Positions 1 through 9,493 of a stretch of DNA of 25,930 nucleotides are shown here, in pieces. The notes beneath the pieces are model-generated. The model ran no database searches and was not told the origin of the DNA. It was given only the letters and a program-made list of their open reading frames with translations. Positions within the stretch are counted from its first letter, which is position 1. Every line of letters begins with the position of its first letter. The stretch is from Branchiostoma floridae (Eukaryota > Chordata > Leptocardii > Amphioxiformes > Branchiostomatidae). The stretch lies in the NCBI RefSeq assembly GCF_000003815.2, contig NW_023365793.1, forward strand, positions 330,457 through 356,386, given 5' to 3'. The position numbers and the translations under genes were made by a program.

Positions 1-783
1 CGCCATTTCACACCGAACGCGTTCGGAAGGTACCATTATGCTGCTTTTGCGGGGGTGCGTTTTTCGTTATATTTTCATATTTGCTGAATACTCGACCGTA
101 ATTTATAACGGGTACCATTCATATGACTTCCTATAATGAATTTTTGTGTGCCATACATTGTAAATTCCTGTTCTTTTTCGAATCCAATTCAAATTTGTAT
201 GTAAATTGAATGTAGCATTGGGCTATTCTGATGGCTTACGTTTCCTCGAGGTCACCTGCGGTCACTGGTTCGTCCGACCCGATTTTGCGGCTACATGGGG
301 TCATTTTTATCGTACTATGCCAACTGATAGTTGTCGATGTTTATATATACATTATAATGACGTTGATGACTCTCTAATAACAGGCTTTAGTTCTTAAAAA
401 AGACAAGTTTACGGTCAGGATACGACTGAGAACTCCAGTCGCTGTGGGTGATTGACAAAGTTACTGATCTCTGCTGCATTTGCGATGTCAACCCGTCACA
501 TGTCTCTTAACAAGGTTTCAGATGCATTTGTTCCCACTCATAGACTGTATGAAAACATTGAAAATCAACAGCAAGTTTCCCGTTCCGTCAAACGTATAAC
601 ATAACGTTGGATGTACAGGCATGTAGATCCTAATATCATTGTATTTTTCATTAATATTGCATCTACATGTGATGTACATACTTTGCAATTAGCCCCTGAG
701 CATGCATTTGCAATAAAGTTTTCGTACATTTCTTTTTTGCCATTGATGGTACTGTTAGGACGCCTCCTTTGCTGCTGTTATAG
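1..783. other. no recognised gene; upstream flank/intron of EML-like gene
   Basis: No exon could be supported here. A short open frame near 206-397 contains a GHWFV string faintly like the WD40 strand expected just upstream in EML proteins, but flanking splice sites and further similarity are absent. Since the first recognised EML exon starts in the middle of a WD repeat at 784, this stretch is most simply intron. Confidence 0.4.
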
Positions 784-931
784 AAGAGCACCAGGCTGGC
801 GAAGACAAGAAACAACTGGACTGCCTGCGATTCTCGCCAGATGGCGCTCTCCTAGCGGTAGTGTCTCATCATGACAACCACATCTATCTTTACAACGTGG
901 AGAACCATGGGAAAAGTTAGAAGACAACGAG
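784..931 (+). CDS. EML-like exon (WD40 strand), contains TAG
   Basis: The acceptor is tatag at 779-783 and the donor is gtatga at 932. The exon starts with two bases of a split codon and ends with two. It encodes EEHQAGEDKKQLDCLRFSPD followed by a strand ending HIYLYNVENHGKS, then TAG at 918-920 and KTTR. This is the WD repeat that precedes the conserved SGHSS motif of EML proteins. The stop stands where EML relatives usually have a Tyr (GRKY-like). Confidence 0.65.
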
Positions 932-1163
932 GTATGAAACTTAAAATTCTATGTCCTTGTGTCGGCGTTTTTGTTTGGATGTTTTGAATTTTCGTTATCT
1001 GTCATATCTATTTTAAGATGATTTGGACTTGCTTACACAGATCGTTACAAATTTTAATATCAATGAAAAATCGCTTGCTCACTAAACTTACCTTATACTT
1101 TAGTCTGTAAGAAACGTTTATGTAATTTTCAACTTTAATATGGATAAAAACGCCACCTTGCAG

Positions 1164-1326
1164 GTTGAGCGGGCACTCCAGTTTTTTGACGCACCTGGAC
1201 TTCTCCACTGACGGCCGCTACATGCAGAGCACATCCGGGGACTACGAGCTGTTGTACTGGGATGTCGACGCCAGGTGCTAGCTGCAGTTCAAGTCGGTCA
1301 TGCGTGACGTCACGTGGGACACCCAG
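1164..1326 (+). CDS. EML-like exon (SGHSSF...SGDYELLYWD), contains TAG
   Basis: The acceptor is ccttgcag and the donor is gtgaga at 1327. One base completes the Arg codon split with the previous exon, and the exon ends in phase 0. It encodes SGHSSFLTHLDFSTDG and STSGDYELLYWDVDARC, then TAG (1279-1281), then LQFKSVMRDVTWDTQ. The part after the stop remains clearly EML-like (equivalent to the ...DVxWxTxTCVLGF junction), so the stop lies inside the exon and not at its true end. Confidence 0.7.
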
Positions 1327-1337
1327 GTGAGAAAAGT

Positions 1338-1593
1338 ACTTAAGGCCCCCTCTCACTTGACGTGCGGCACGCTTGCGGCATTGCTGCGTTCGTTCACTGC
1401 GGTACTGTTTTGTTATTTTCTTCGATTTTTTATGATTCCGATATTGCGCAATACGTTAAAGTATAACATAAAAGACGACAAAATATACAACAAGTCAGAA
1501 AATTCGTTCTTTATCTCTGAAAGTCGCTCAGCACCTACTGAACACAGCTATGCCGCAAGCGTGCCGCACGTTTAGTGAGAGGGGGCCTTAAGT
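1338..1593. mobile_element. MITE, family 1 copy A (44-bp terminal inverted repeats)
   Basis: A 256-bp element in the EML intron. Its ends are 44-bp inverted repeats (1338-1381 and 1550-1593) differing at 2 positions, beginning ACTTAAGGCCCCCTCTCACT. No coding capacity is seen. On the minus strand its core resembles copies B, C and D (stretches like AACGAATTTTC, then TATTTTGTCGTCTT, then GAAAATAAC), although the termini differ. The right end lies two bases from an assembly gap, so the target duplication cannot be checked. Confidence 0.85.
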
Positions 1594-1594
1594 G

Positions 1595-1694
1595 NNNNNN
1601 NNNNNNNNNNNNNNNNNNNNNNNNNNNNNNNNNNNNNNNNNNNNNNNNNNNNNNNNNNNNNNNNNNNNNNNNNNNNNNNNNNNNNNNNNNNNNN
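1595..1694. other. assembly gap (100 N)
   Basis: A run of exactly 100 N, the conventional placeholder for a gap of unknown size. It lies in the second visible EML intron directly after a palindromic MITE end. Confidence 0.99.
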
Positions 1695-2154
1695 AGAATA
1701 TTTCATAAAGTATGACTGCTATCATCTGCATGGAATATTCGCTCAAAATTATAAGTGGGTAACTTTAAATTAATGAAAGTTAGACATTCAGGTAAAAAGA
1801 TACTAGGACGACAAACACACTGACTACCAACTGTGGATGATACTTTTTTTCAAAAATCATATCTGAATTGTACATCATACATCAAAGCGTATTCGATTTC
1901 ACCCTTTCCGTCAGTCTCAACTTTTTCCCTTGAAATCGTTGATCATCGTTGGCTAGAATGAAGTTTTAATTTAAATGTTCATCTGTGTTTACAGTGTAAA
2001 CAGTCAGTACAACATAAAAACAGTCTCCTAATTTTCGACCTTGTTCACGTGCCTTCACCACGACTGCAGTGTTAGGAAAAGCAAGTTAACTGAAAAAAAT
2101 CACTTCGCCCCCAAATTTGCTTTCTTTATTTACTACTATTTGTTTGTTTGTCAG

Positions 2155-2313
2155 ACGTGTGTGTTCGGGTTCCACGTGTTCGGCATGTGGCAGCAGGGTG
2201 CAGACGGACATGACACCCTGCCCTGCGACGCCGTAGGTTCCCGGGCACTGCTGGCCTCGGCTGACACGCACGGCAAGGTCAACCTGTTCCGCTTCCCGTG
2301 TAGCACGTTTCAG
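2155..2313 (+). CDS. EML-like exon (TCVFGFHVFGMW...GKVNLFRFPC)
   Basis: The acceptor is tttgtcag and the donor follows ...tttcag at 2314 (gtttgg). The exon is 53 codons, phase 0 to phase 0, with no stop. It encodes the characteristic EML segment TCVFGFHVFGMW, an acidic loop GADGHD, then LLASADTHGKVNLFRFPC, matching the strand that precedes AP(S/G)H in the family. Confidence 0.85.
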
Positions 2314-2942
2314 GTTTGGAACATAATGCATAAATGTACTATAATGCATCTTGCTACATGGATAAACTAACGTGAAATTGGACGTTTGCTTTAGAATAAG
2401 CTCGGTCAACATTGCGAGTATCAATGAGCAGCGACATGGATTGTGGGTAATATGTCAAAGATGAATGCTACTTAGACAAATTTCGTCTGGACATTGCTTT
2501 ATGCAAATCGAGATGACGGTCGAGACAGGGACTGTTTACAAGTCAGGGGCCTTCACCTTTGACAATTTACCCACAACTCCTGCGGCTGCACATGCGTATC
2601 CGAATAGGTGACGGTGCTTATACTTGATATACGTGTTTTTCACCATTACGCTTTTCCGAATATGCCCAATTACATTTTGCTATACGTTGGGATTGATGCC
2701 AACGCTGATTCAAGCCGATGAGAGAATCTCATTGCCAGCAATCTTTAAAAATGTTCTTTTTAAGCAGACATGCTGACGACTAATTGACTCAGAAACAAAA
2801 TGGTAGAAGACTTGAACTAAAATGCAGATGAATGAAAACAAAGTGACTATATAAATGCATAGACCATTACTATTGTTTCGATTTGTATAATATTAATAGC
2901 AAACACGCAAACGTTTCTATCATTTTTTTGCACGACATGTAG

Positions 2943-3323
2943 GCCCCAGGACACGTATATCCGGGACATGGCAGTCACGTGACCTCGGTGTCATTCCTAC
3001 AAGGCGATGATTGGCTGATCTCTACCGGCGGGATGGACTGCAGCGTCATCCAATGGCAAGTTGTTCGACCCGGACCAAAACACTCCACAAAAAGGACTCA
3101 CAAAGACTACAACAAACCTCCAACCAAATCCATTAACTCTTCCACATGTATGTTGTCAGTTATAGAAGAGTTTTTACCGGAGGACTCTGATAGACATGGG
3201 GGGAGCGCGGCTATGACGGCGACACAGACGAGCAGACCGGGATCACTGGACAAAGCCAGCCGGAACCCGTCACCCCAACCCCCGCCGTACAGGAGGAGAA
3301 CAAACTCATACAGCAACTTGTAG
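2943..3323 (+). CDS. EML-like terminal exon (last WD repeat and C-terminal tail)
   Basis: The acceptor is acatgtag and the frame runs 127 codons to TAG at 3321-3323. It begins APGHVYPGHGSHVTSVSF and contains LISTGGMDCSVIQW, the final WD40 blade of EML1-4 proteins. The following ~80 residues are hydrophilic, rich in Ser, Thr, Pro and Arg (for example PSPQPPPYRRR), as expected for the variable EML tail. No polyadenylation signal was clearly seen nearby. A diverged direct repeat (GCATATTYTAGCTGTTAT at about 3331 and 3428) follows. Confidence 0.85.
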   Translation, partial: APGHVYPGHGSHVTSVSFLQGDDWLISTGGMDCSVIQWQVVRPGPKHSTKRTHKDYNKPPTKSINSSTCMLSVIEEFLPEDSDRHGGSAAMTATQTSRPGSLDKASRNPSPQPPPYRRRTNSYSNL

Positions 3324-3425
3324 ATAATGGGCGCATATTTTAGCTGTTATTAAGACGTGGAAATTATCTATCAAACCAAAATTACACAGAAACTTGTAAA
3401 TAGCTTGTTCTTGAACAACTAAAGA

Positions 3426-3698
3426 TTGCATATTCTAGCTGTTATCCAAATACACATGTATGTAGAAATTGTTCTCAACCGAACGAAATTATACAACCTT
3501 TATGATGAAAAAACTGACATTTGGAAAATACCGAATGTCGTTAACTACATATTGGGAAAAGTAAATGGAAGTGATGAAGTCAGATCACACTTGTTCAAAG
3601 TGCACCAACAGTGTCAAAATAGGGACCCCAAGCAAAGGCCGAGTGCCAAGTTAGTTGTGGGGGAGTACAAAAGGGCTGGGAATTTACTTTTTCCTTAA
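3426..3698 (+). pseudogene. protein O-mannose kinase-like (POMK/SGK196-like) C-lobe fragment
   Basis: The open frame shows similarity from about 3477 to 3680. YDEKTDIWKIPNVV followed by LGKVNGSDEVRSHLF, CQNRDPKQRPSAKLVV and EYKR matches the end of the kinase C-lobe in POMK (SGK196), which phosphorylates O-mannosyl glycans on dystroglycan in the ER lumen. The ATP-binding lobe and catalytic loop are not found upstream, so this is either a last exon whose partners lie elsewhere or a stranded fragment. Its stop TAA (3696-3698) lies inside TTAA at 3695-3698, the apparent insertion site of the next element, and only about a dozen residues follow EYK. A weak acceptor (tatgtag) stands at 3459-3465. 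The family call is from remembered motifs and is fairly confident; exon status is not. Confidence 0.55.
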
Positions 3699-5050
3699 CC
3701 CTATCCAGGCTGGGCTTTTTTGGCATTCCCTGGCCTGGGCCCTTCGTAATTTCAAAACGGCTTACTGTACAGTCACCAAATTTGCAGGGGGGGGGGGGTA
3801 TGCTCAGCATGTTTTATAATTCCTAAATTTTAGATCAATATGACGTAATTATGACGTTATTAATTGACTTTTTGGGCTAAAATGGGCAGATCCCATAATA
3901 CCTAAATAGTTCACACAAAATGTCAACAATAAAGGTTTCTTATCAATATTTAAGTATTCTAAGACTTCTTTTGTCAAAAGCCGATGCAACGACGTCAAAA
4001 ATGACGTCATAAAATGCCGTCATCTGTAGTTTAGCTATCCGCCATCTTGGATTATCAACCTTAAATTTCTTAAGATACATATTTTTCAACATGTAATGCT
4101 AAAATCCCATGGAAACGGATTGAAAACGTTCACATGAATGTTTTCTGTAAGAAAATACCAAGAAGTGATGAAATCCGAATGAAAAAAAGCTGGTTATATA
4201 TCCGCCAGCCAATCCGCCATGCAAATTGATGGTATTCGAATATAGTTCAGGGTCTAAAACTTTTGTCCTGGTCAAATGGGTAGAATTCCTGGCAGTTTGG
4301 AGGTGGGTGTGACAGGGGAGGGTTTCTACTTTCTGATTAGGGCCGAAACGCTGAGTTTTTGTGGTTGTCAGGGGATATAAAGTTGGGACTTTTTTTGTCC
4401 TAGCTCAAGGCCTCCTAGCTCACTGGGCTGTGGTGCGGTTTTGAGGTCAAGGCTCAATTTTCAGTTTCCCGGAAGTCCGTGCTGTCAGATTCATGGCGAA
4501 ATGTGCTTTTCTGGATAGCTGAGATGACGGGCTTTCATATGAGGGTATGTTTGTGTGCCAGTAACGTCAGAAAGCTGAGTAATTAACAGTTGCTTTCTCC
4601 TCTTTTTTGTATAGGAAACCATTGTTCAGAGGCTGTATATTGAATGACTGGCGGATACCCTATACTTTTAATCATGATATTGTCGGTCATCTTGGATTGT
4701 AACCAATTTCGTCATCACATTAGCATAATTTATGAATTTTTAATTATAAATGTTACACTAAGATATGTTAGATTTCAAAGATATATCAAAAGAAGTAGAG
4801 TTTAGCAAGAAAGTCTTAAAATCCCTATGTTTAAACCAAAATTAGTGACTTTTGTAAAATATGCCTTTCAGAAACCCGTCGCCATGGCAACACGAAAAAA
4901 TATAATCTTTCTCTAATATTTGTAAATTGTTGCCAACAATATTTTAGGTAAAGTCACCAAGTGTGGTTGTTCTAGCGCAAGCCGTTTGGGAGCTATAGGT
5001 CGTCAAAATTGGCGCGGACACTTTTAGCCCCCCCCCCAGTCTGGATAGGG
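3699..5050. mobile_element. piggyBac-like non-autonomous element (1352 bp)
   Basis: The ends are inverted: CCCTATCCAGGCTGGG at 3699 and its near complement CCCAGTCTGGATAGGG ending at 5050. The left flank is TTAA (3695-3698) and the right flank TTGA (5051-5054), consistent with a TTAA duplication that has one substitution; TTAA targets and CCCT-type ends are piggyBac hallmarks. Subterminal regions share AAACGGCTTRC in inverted orientation, and each end carries a homopolymer (G run near 3787-3798, C run near 5028-5038). No transposase frame is seen, so it would depend on a helper. Confidence 0.6.
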
Positions 5051-5650
5051 TTGAAACAGCAGAGTGTGAAACTGTATCGTGAACCACAACATGTATTTAA
5101 CGTGTGCGTCTGTGCAGTTACCAACGTTTTTCATGTACACACAGGCACCAAATGATATGCTGTTGAATTCACGTTGACATTTTGATGAAAATATTTCAAT
5201 TCTGATGAAATCTACGAAACACTTTGGCCACATTGGCCATTAACGTAAAATGACAATGGTAATATAGACCATCATAGAGTCCATTCCAAGTCACCGACAG
5301 CGTTGTTATTAACATCATTTAGAAATATTTTCAATCGTTTGTCATTCTTTCTCCAAGATATTTGATACTTTTAAATTACTTGAATATCATTTCAACTTAC
5401 CATTTAAGTTTATTTTCTCAGTTTTATTCATTATGTGAAATTTGATATTGGCTATAACTAATGGTAACAGCAATTTACTTTTATGTTGACTAACATTTAC
5501 CATTATTTTTAACATTCTGTTAATGGGTTAGTGAGCAGAGAAGAAAGCAATTTACATCATTGCGCAGTATAGGGATATATGGGTGGGTATCATGCATAGA
5601 TTTGTAGTTATATTTCAGCCATACATAGTATGGTGAAATATATTGTATTC
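5051..5650. other. AT-rich unique sequence, nothing recognised
   Basis: No coding similarity, tandem repeat or terminal inverted repeat was recognised. The sequence is AT-rich and the few open frames are short without domain signal. Confidence 0.6.
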
Positions 5651-5654
5651 GTAA

Positions 5655-5684
5655 TGTTTCTTTCTTCTTTCTTTCTTTCTTTCT
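5655..5684. repeat. (TTTC)n pyrimidine microsatellite
   Basis: A TTTCTTTC-type tract about 30 bases long. It lies immediately before the first degenerate unit of the ~162-bp satellite. Confidence 0.8.
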
Positions 5685-5699
5685 CCTGTCAAATCTTCA

Positions 5700-6364
5700 A
5701 AGTGATTCATCTCCGCCGTTCCTGGACCGAATGACCTGAAATTTGGCACAGGGGTAGAATGGGCCAATACCTTGATAGTTTTTCTCAGTTTTTTCATATC
5801 TGCCTCTAAAATGATTTTATTGAGATTTTTTGGTCAATTTTAGACCAAAACTGTATATTTTGGCCCCTGTACCCTGGTATTACAACCAAATGAGCTGAAA
5901 TTTGACAGAGATGTGCCTTGATAATGCCCCATATAAATTCGATAACACTTTTGGTGTACAGTACAACAAAATGCTTATTTTTGCGATTTTCTAACCAATT
6001 TTGACCAAAAAAGGACACTTTTGGCCCCTGTACCCTGGTATTACAACCAAATGAGCTGAAATTTGACAGAGATGTGCCTTGATAATGCCCCCATATAAAT
6101 TCAATAACACTTTTGGTGTACAGTACAACAAAATGCTTTTTTTTTGCAATTTTTTGACCAATTTTTGACCAAAAAAGGACACTTTTGGCCCCTGTACCCT
6201 GGTATTACAACCAAACGAGCTGAAAGTTGACAGAGATATGCCTTGATAATGCCCCCATATAAATTCAATAACACTTTTGGTGTACAGTATAACAAAATGC
6301 TTATTTTTGCGATTTTTTAACCAATTTTTGACCAAAAAAGGACACTTTTGGCTCCTGTACCTTG
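5700..6364. repeat. satellite of ~162-bp units, cut by a gap
   Basis: The word GGCCCCTGTACC recurs at 5862, 6023 and 6187, with a variant at 6350, giving spacings of 161, 164 and 163. Each unit contains GAGCTGAAATTTGACAGAGA-like and CACTTTTGGTGTACAGTA segments. The first unit (from about 5700) is much more diverged. The array runs into the 100-N gap, so its true length is unknown. Long minus-strand open frames here are repeat artefacts: the same peptide recurs out of phase and no gene signal accompanies it. Confidence 0.9.
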
Positions 6365-6464
6365 NNNNNNNNNNNNNNNNNNNNNNNNNNNNNNNNNNNN
6401 NNNNNNNNNNNNNNNNNNNNNNNNNNNNNNNNNNNNNNNNNNNNNNNNNNNNNNNNNNNNNNNN
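6365..6464. other. assembly gap (100 N) in satellite
   Basis: Exactly 100 N directly after a satellite unit, most likely a collapsed or unresolved continuation of the array. The sequence to the right (from 6465) no longer matches the unit. Confidence 0.99.
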
Positions 6465-7057
6465 ATTCTTTTTTATTGTATACAAGAAAAGTCCAAAACA
6501 ATTTTAGCAGGTTGATGGGATATAGGATGTAGGAGAAATCTTCTACACAACATATATGTACTGACGTACGTTTTGATGTCTCTCAAAGACTAACATTTCC
6601 TGGGGTTTTTTTTTCTGCAAGAACACAATCCCAAACGTGACTAAGTTTGTATCCCACCTAGTTCCAGTTCAGTGCCACTAACAAAAGTCTACCTTTAGCG
6701 GCGAGAAGCAGAACTGCAGTCAGAAGCTTGGAGGACCTAGGAAGGTGTCTAAGAAACATCAAAACGTGTAAGAAGTTAGTACTTCTTCACCTTTATCAAA
6801 GAAAAAAACAACAGCATATATTTTCGGCTATGATGATGGGACAAAAAGCCTTTATCTAAATCCATACTCATATACAATGTAACGTGCAACCGTCTATTCC
6901 GGTACCTTTACTTTTGTTGTCTGAGAAAGTCGACATTCATATTTTGTGACACGATGATGATATGGTCTCCAACCAGACGGAACAGAAGGTTTTTTTTTTT
7001 TTGCTTTTGGACAGACGAGGACAATGTGGCACTGCACTCAAGTTTTAGTAACTTATA
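6465..7057. other. no gene recognised
   Basis: AT-rich sequence with short T and A homopolymers (for example near 6605 and 6990). No exon, tRNA or element ends could be supported. Confidence 0.55.
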
Positions 7058-7242
7058 TTAACAGTGCCACATACACGGTACAGACAGAAGGTACCCATTT
7101 TTACACCTGGGTGAAGTGAGGAAGGTCGTGTAAAGTGCCTTTCCCAAGGGCACAACGTCGGGGCGGGGCACGGCGGGGATCGAACTCAGATCCTCTAGGT
7201 TCCGAGCCGCACGCTCTACCAGTTACGCCACGCCCGACGCCA
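7058..7242 (-). mobile_element. tRNA-derived SINE, copy 1
   Basis: Read on the minus strand, the element starts with a tRNA-like head: an A-box-like TGGCGTAACTGG (plus 7219-7230) followed about 30 bases on by a B-box-like GAGTTCGATCC (plus 7177-7187), the two internal RNA polymerase III promoter elements. The body continues with TTGTGCCCTTGGGAAAGGCA and ends near a GTGGCACTGTTA string. Copy 3 at 11139 shares head and body, and copy 2 at 7975 shares the body. It is a SINE and not a functional tRNA gene: the anticodon arm does not fold convincingly and the transcript would extend far beyond a tRNA. Confidence 0.75.
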
Positions 7243-7245
7243 CAA

Positions 7246-7970
7246 ACAGAAGTTTAAGGTGTGCAAAAGGTGTTTTTATGCTGTCCCTATATGTTGTGAT
7301 TTTAGAGTGTTTACTTTTTCCTACTTCACTACACATATTGGAAGACAAAGTGGTCTTTGACAACGAATAAGCATTTAAAGCAATATGACGTTCTCTCTGT
7401 GGTTACATACCATTAACTGTCATTATTCCACAGTCAAATATTTAGGTATAAGATAAAATGTTTTCCCAATTTTCACAGAAATCTTTGCTGTGTGCATATT
7501 TTCTTTTTCATCCTTTAGTGATTGCTTTTAAGTTTAGAATGTTCAAAACCAACGACACATATGATTGTAAGTCTACGAGTGTGAAGTATTAGGGCCTAGG
7601 ACATACAAATCAACTTTACAGATATATGTGTGTAGCACTTTTAGACCCATTTGTCAAAACGTCACCTAGCAATACTCACTTAAACTGCAACCGTAAACTT
7701 TTGAAATAAAAAGCTTTTATTTCGTGGATCAAAAGCGTCACCTAGCAATGTTTAATGGAACTACAATAGTACTCTGTTTGACCTCAGCCTTGCTCTGGTC
7801 TCGTTATTGTATTATCCTGAGTCACAAAGAACCCCTTTCAACATAAAAACGGGCCCCGAAAATCGTGTGTTTATGGAGATAACAATTTTTTTTTATCGCC
7901 CCAACCAAACAAACCTGATATAAAAAAGGATTTAACATGAAGGGTTGTATATTTCTTACAGGTATTACCG
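7246..7970. other. no gene recognised
   Basis: No exon was recognised. A 13-base word GTCACCTAGCAAT occurs twice (about 7661 and 7736), and a short palindrome GAAATAAAA/TTTTATTTC lies between them near 7702-7722. This looks like a local duplication rather than a named feature. Confidence 0.5.
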
Positions 7971-7974
7971 ATCT

Positions 7975-8395
7975 TGTGCCCTTGGGAAAGGCACTTTACA
8001 CGACTTTCCTCACTTCACTCAGGTGAAGATGAGTACCTAGCTTCGGCTCGGGCCGTCCTTCGGATAGGACGTTAAATGGAAGTCCCGTGTTTGGGGAGAG
8101 CAACACCCCAAGCACGTTAAAGAACCCGCCACATGTGCGAACATCCACCCTAGCGGATCAAACCATTCCGGCCAAAAATAGGGGTAGGGAATCTCCCGAG
8201 CAGCCCTCGTAACCCCTACTTCGCCTATTGGGTCAGTTAGTCATCACTCATAGTGAGCAATTGGGCTGGTCTCAATCATGATGTTTCTGACCTAGGGCGA
8301 AGAGTTGCTGTTACAGTTCCAATCCGTAACCCGTAACCCGTAACCTTGAGTGGCCTTCAGGCCTTGTTACGTGGTGACCATTGAGTACAAAAAAA
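7975..8395 (+). mobile_element. SINE copy 2, 5'-truncated, with conserved central domain and CCGTAA-type tail
   Basis: It begins with CTTGTGCCCTTGGGAAAGGC, the body sequence of copies 1 and 3 but on the opposite strand, and lacks the tRNA-like head. It then carries a GC-richer block with CCTTCGGATAGGACGTTAAA and CAAGCACGTTAAAGAACCC. I recall this type of block from the deeply conserved central domains shared by SINEs of many animals (Nin/Meta-like); I infer this and could not check it. Near the 3' end is a short tandem tail of CCGTAAC units (about 8325-8345). No coding function is suggested. Confidence 0.7.
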
Positions 8396-9088
8396 GGTAG
8401 GAAAGTTTTGGCATTCAAGCGAGTGTCTGACATCTACGTTTGTTTGTCCTGGGTAATGCGGTCACCGGTAACTAGAGGAAAGTCCCTGTTGTGGATAGAA
8501 ATATTTTGATCAGTGCAGTTATAATGTTTTAAGGATCGAATCACCGGTCAGATTTTTTTTATTGATTTAATACGTACTGTTTAAGTGTTCTTACGCTTGC
8601 AATAGAAATTAAAATATCTCCAGCAGAACTGTTTCTTTATTGGATCTTCGACCATTAAAGTTCTATATTTGACCATACAGTGATTTATAGATAATCGTAA
8701 AAATGATCACTCTATCAGCAAAGGACGATCTTTTCACCATAATCACTCATTAACAACGTGCTTTTGTATTTTAAACGACAGTCCCCCCAAAAATAACAAA
8801 ACTATTTGTCGTTTTCAGATCGACTGCAATATTTGCGAAAAGGTGTCGCTTGGAAAAAAATGGTGGGCATATGCAGCATTTACAAATACGTGATACCACA
8901 TAGACATACTGCTTATCACGTTTGCTATTTAGAGTTAGATAATTAGCTCTTTTGTTACTTCGCATCTTCTTCTTAACAACTGGTGATTTTTGTATTTTAA
9001 GACACCACCAGGAGCCAGAATGTTCTAATTTAACGCTTATCTTTTGATCACTTATAACTTCAAGACTAATTCGATGGTAGGCTCTATA
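8396..9088. other. no gene recognised
   Basis: AT-rich sequence with no supported exon. Two similar words (CTTTTGTATTTTAA near 8761 and TTTTTGTATTTTAA near 8987) suggest a small duplicated segment. The minus-strand open frame at 8771-8965 has no domain signal. Confidence 0.5.
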
Positions 9089-9493
9089 TAGTAATGACTA
9101 ATGAGTAGGGGTGGGTACCGGTACAGAAAATCCAGGTCCAGGTCCGGTTCAGAGAATCAGGTCCAGGTCCATTTCACTACAAAAAAATCTGTTTGGTGGA
9201 GTATTAGACTCACACTTTAGAGTTCTTAAATCAAACAACGCTAATTGCACCTGTACGATTGACTGTAAAACTTGAAAAAAATTACTATAACCTGTACTCT
9301 ACTTCACTCTTGTAATTTTTTCCCATCTGCAAGCGCCAAAACGTATGAATTCCTGATCAAATAATCTGTTAATTTTCTAATAGGTCCAACATCCGGTCAC
9401 CTGATTTTTTCAGGTCTGGTTTTTCAGGACCGGTCCAATAAGAATAACCGGTTTTGAACCGGTACCGGTACACCCCTAGTAATGACTAATGAG
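9089..9493. mobile_element. hAT-like MITE (9106-9476) with 17-bp flanking direct repeat
   Basis: The ends TAGGGGTGGGTACCGGTAC and GTACCGGTACACCCCTA are inverted. Inside them lie subterminal GGTCCAGGTCC-type direct repeats on the left and GACCGGTCC on the right. The direct repeat TAGTAATGACTAATGAG flanks the element exactly (9089-9105 and 9477-9493). If the terminal TA belongs to the element, the duplication is still 15 bp. YAGGGGTG termini are typical of hAT elements, which normally make 8-bp duplications, so the class call is tentative. No protein is encoded. Confidence 0.75.

Larger units (their letters stand above)
784..3323 (+). pseudogene. EML-like (echinoderm microtubule-associated protein-like) WD40 gene, 3' end, two in-frame stops
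   Basis: Four exons (784-931, 1164-1326, 2155-2313, 2943-3323) join in consistent phase and read as the final WD40 repeats of an EML1-4-type protein. EML proteins bind microtubules through a HELP motif and tandem beta-propellers; only the end of the second propeller is here. Visible motifs are LRFSPDGALLAV, SGHSSFLTHLDFSTDG, SGDYELLYWD, TCVFGFHVFGMW, GKVNLFRFPC and SHVTSVSFLQGDDWLISTGG, in the family order. After the last WD strand (SVIQW) comes a Ser/Thr/Pro-rich tail of about 80 residues and a normal stop. Two TAG codons break the frame, at 918-920 (where relatives have Tyr) and 1279-1281 (where relatives have Lys or another residue); each could arise by one substitution. Splice sites and the last two exons look intact, so the lesions may be young, polymorphic or assembly errors. 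The family call is firm; loss of function is less certain. Confidence 0.75.

Noticed and set aside
206-397. Possible additional upstream EML exon (GHWFV motif)
   Set aside because: The match is only a few residues and no splice sites in the required phase were found.
5806-6507. Long open frames on the minus strand through the ~162-bp repeat
   Set aside because: They follow from the tandem repeat and the N run; the same peptide recurs in shifted frames and no domain or splice signal supports a gene.
7174-7242. tRNA gene on the minus strand
   Set aside because: A- and B-box-like words are present, but the anticodon arm does not fold well and the sequence continues into a repeated SINE body also seen at 11139.
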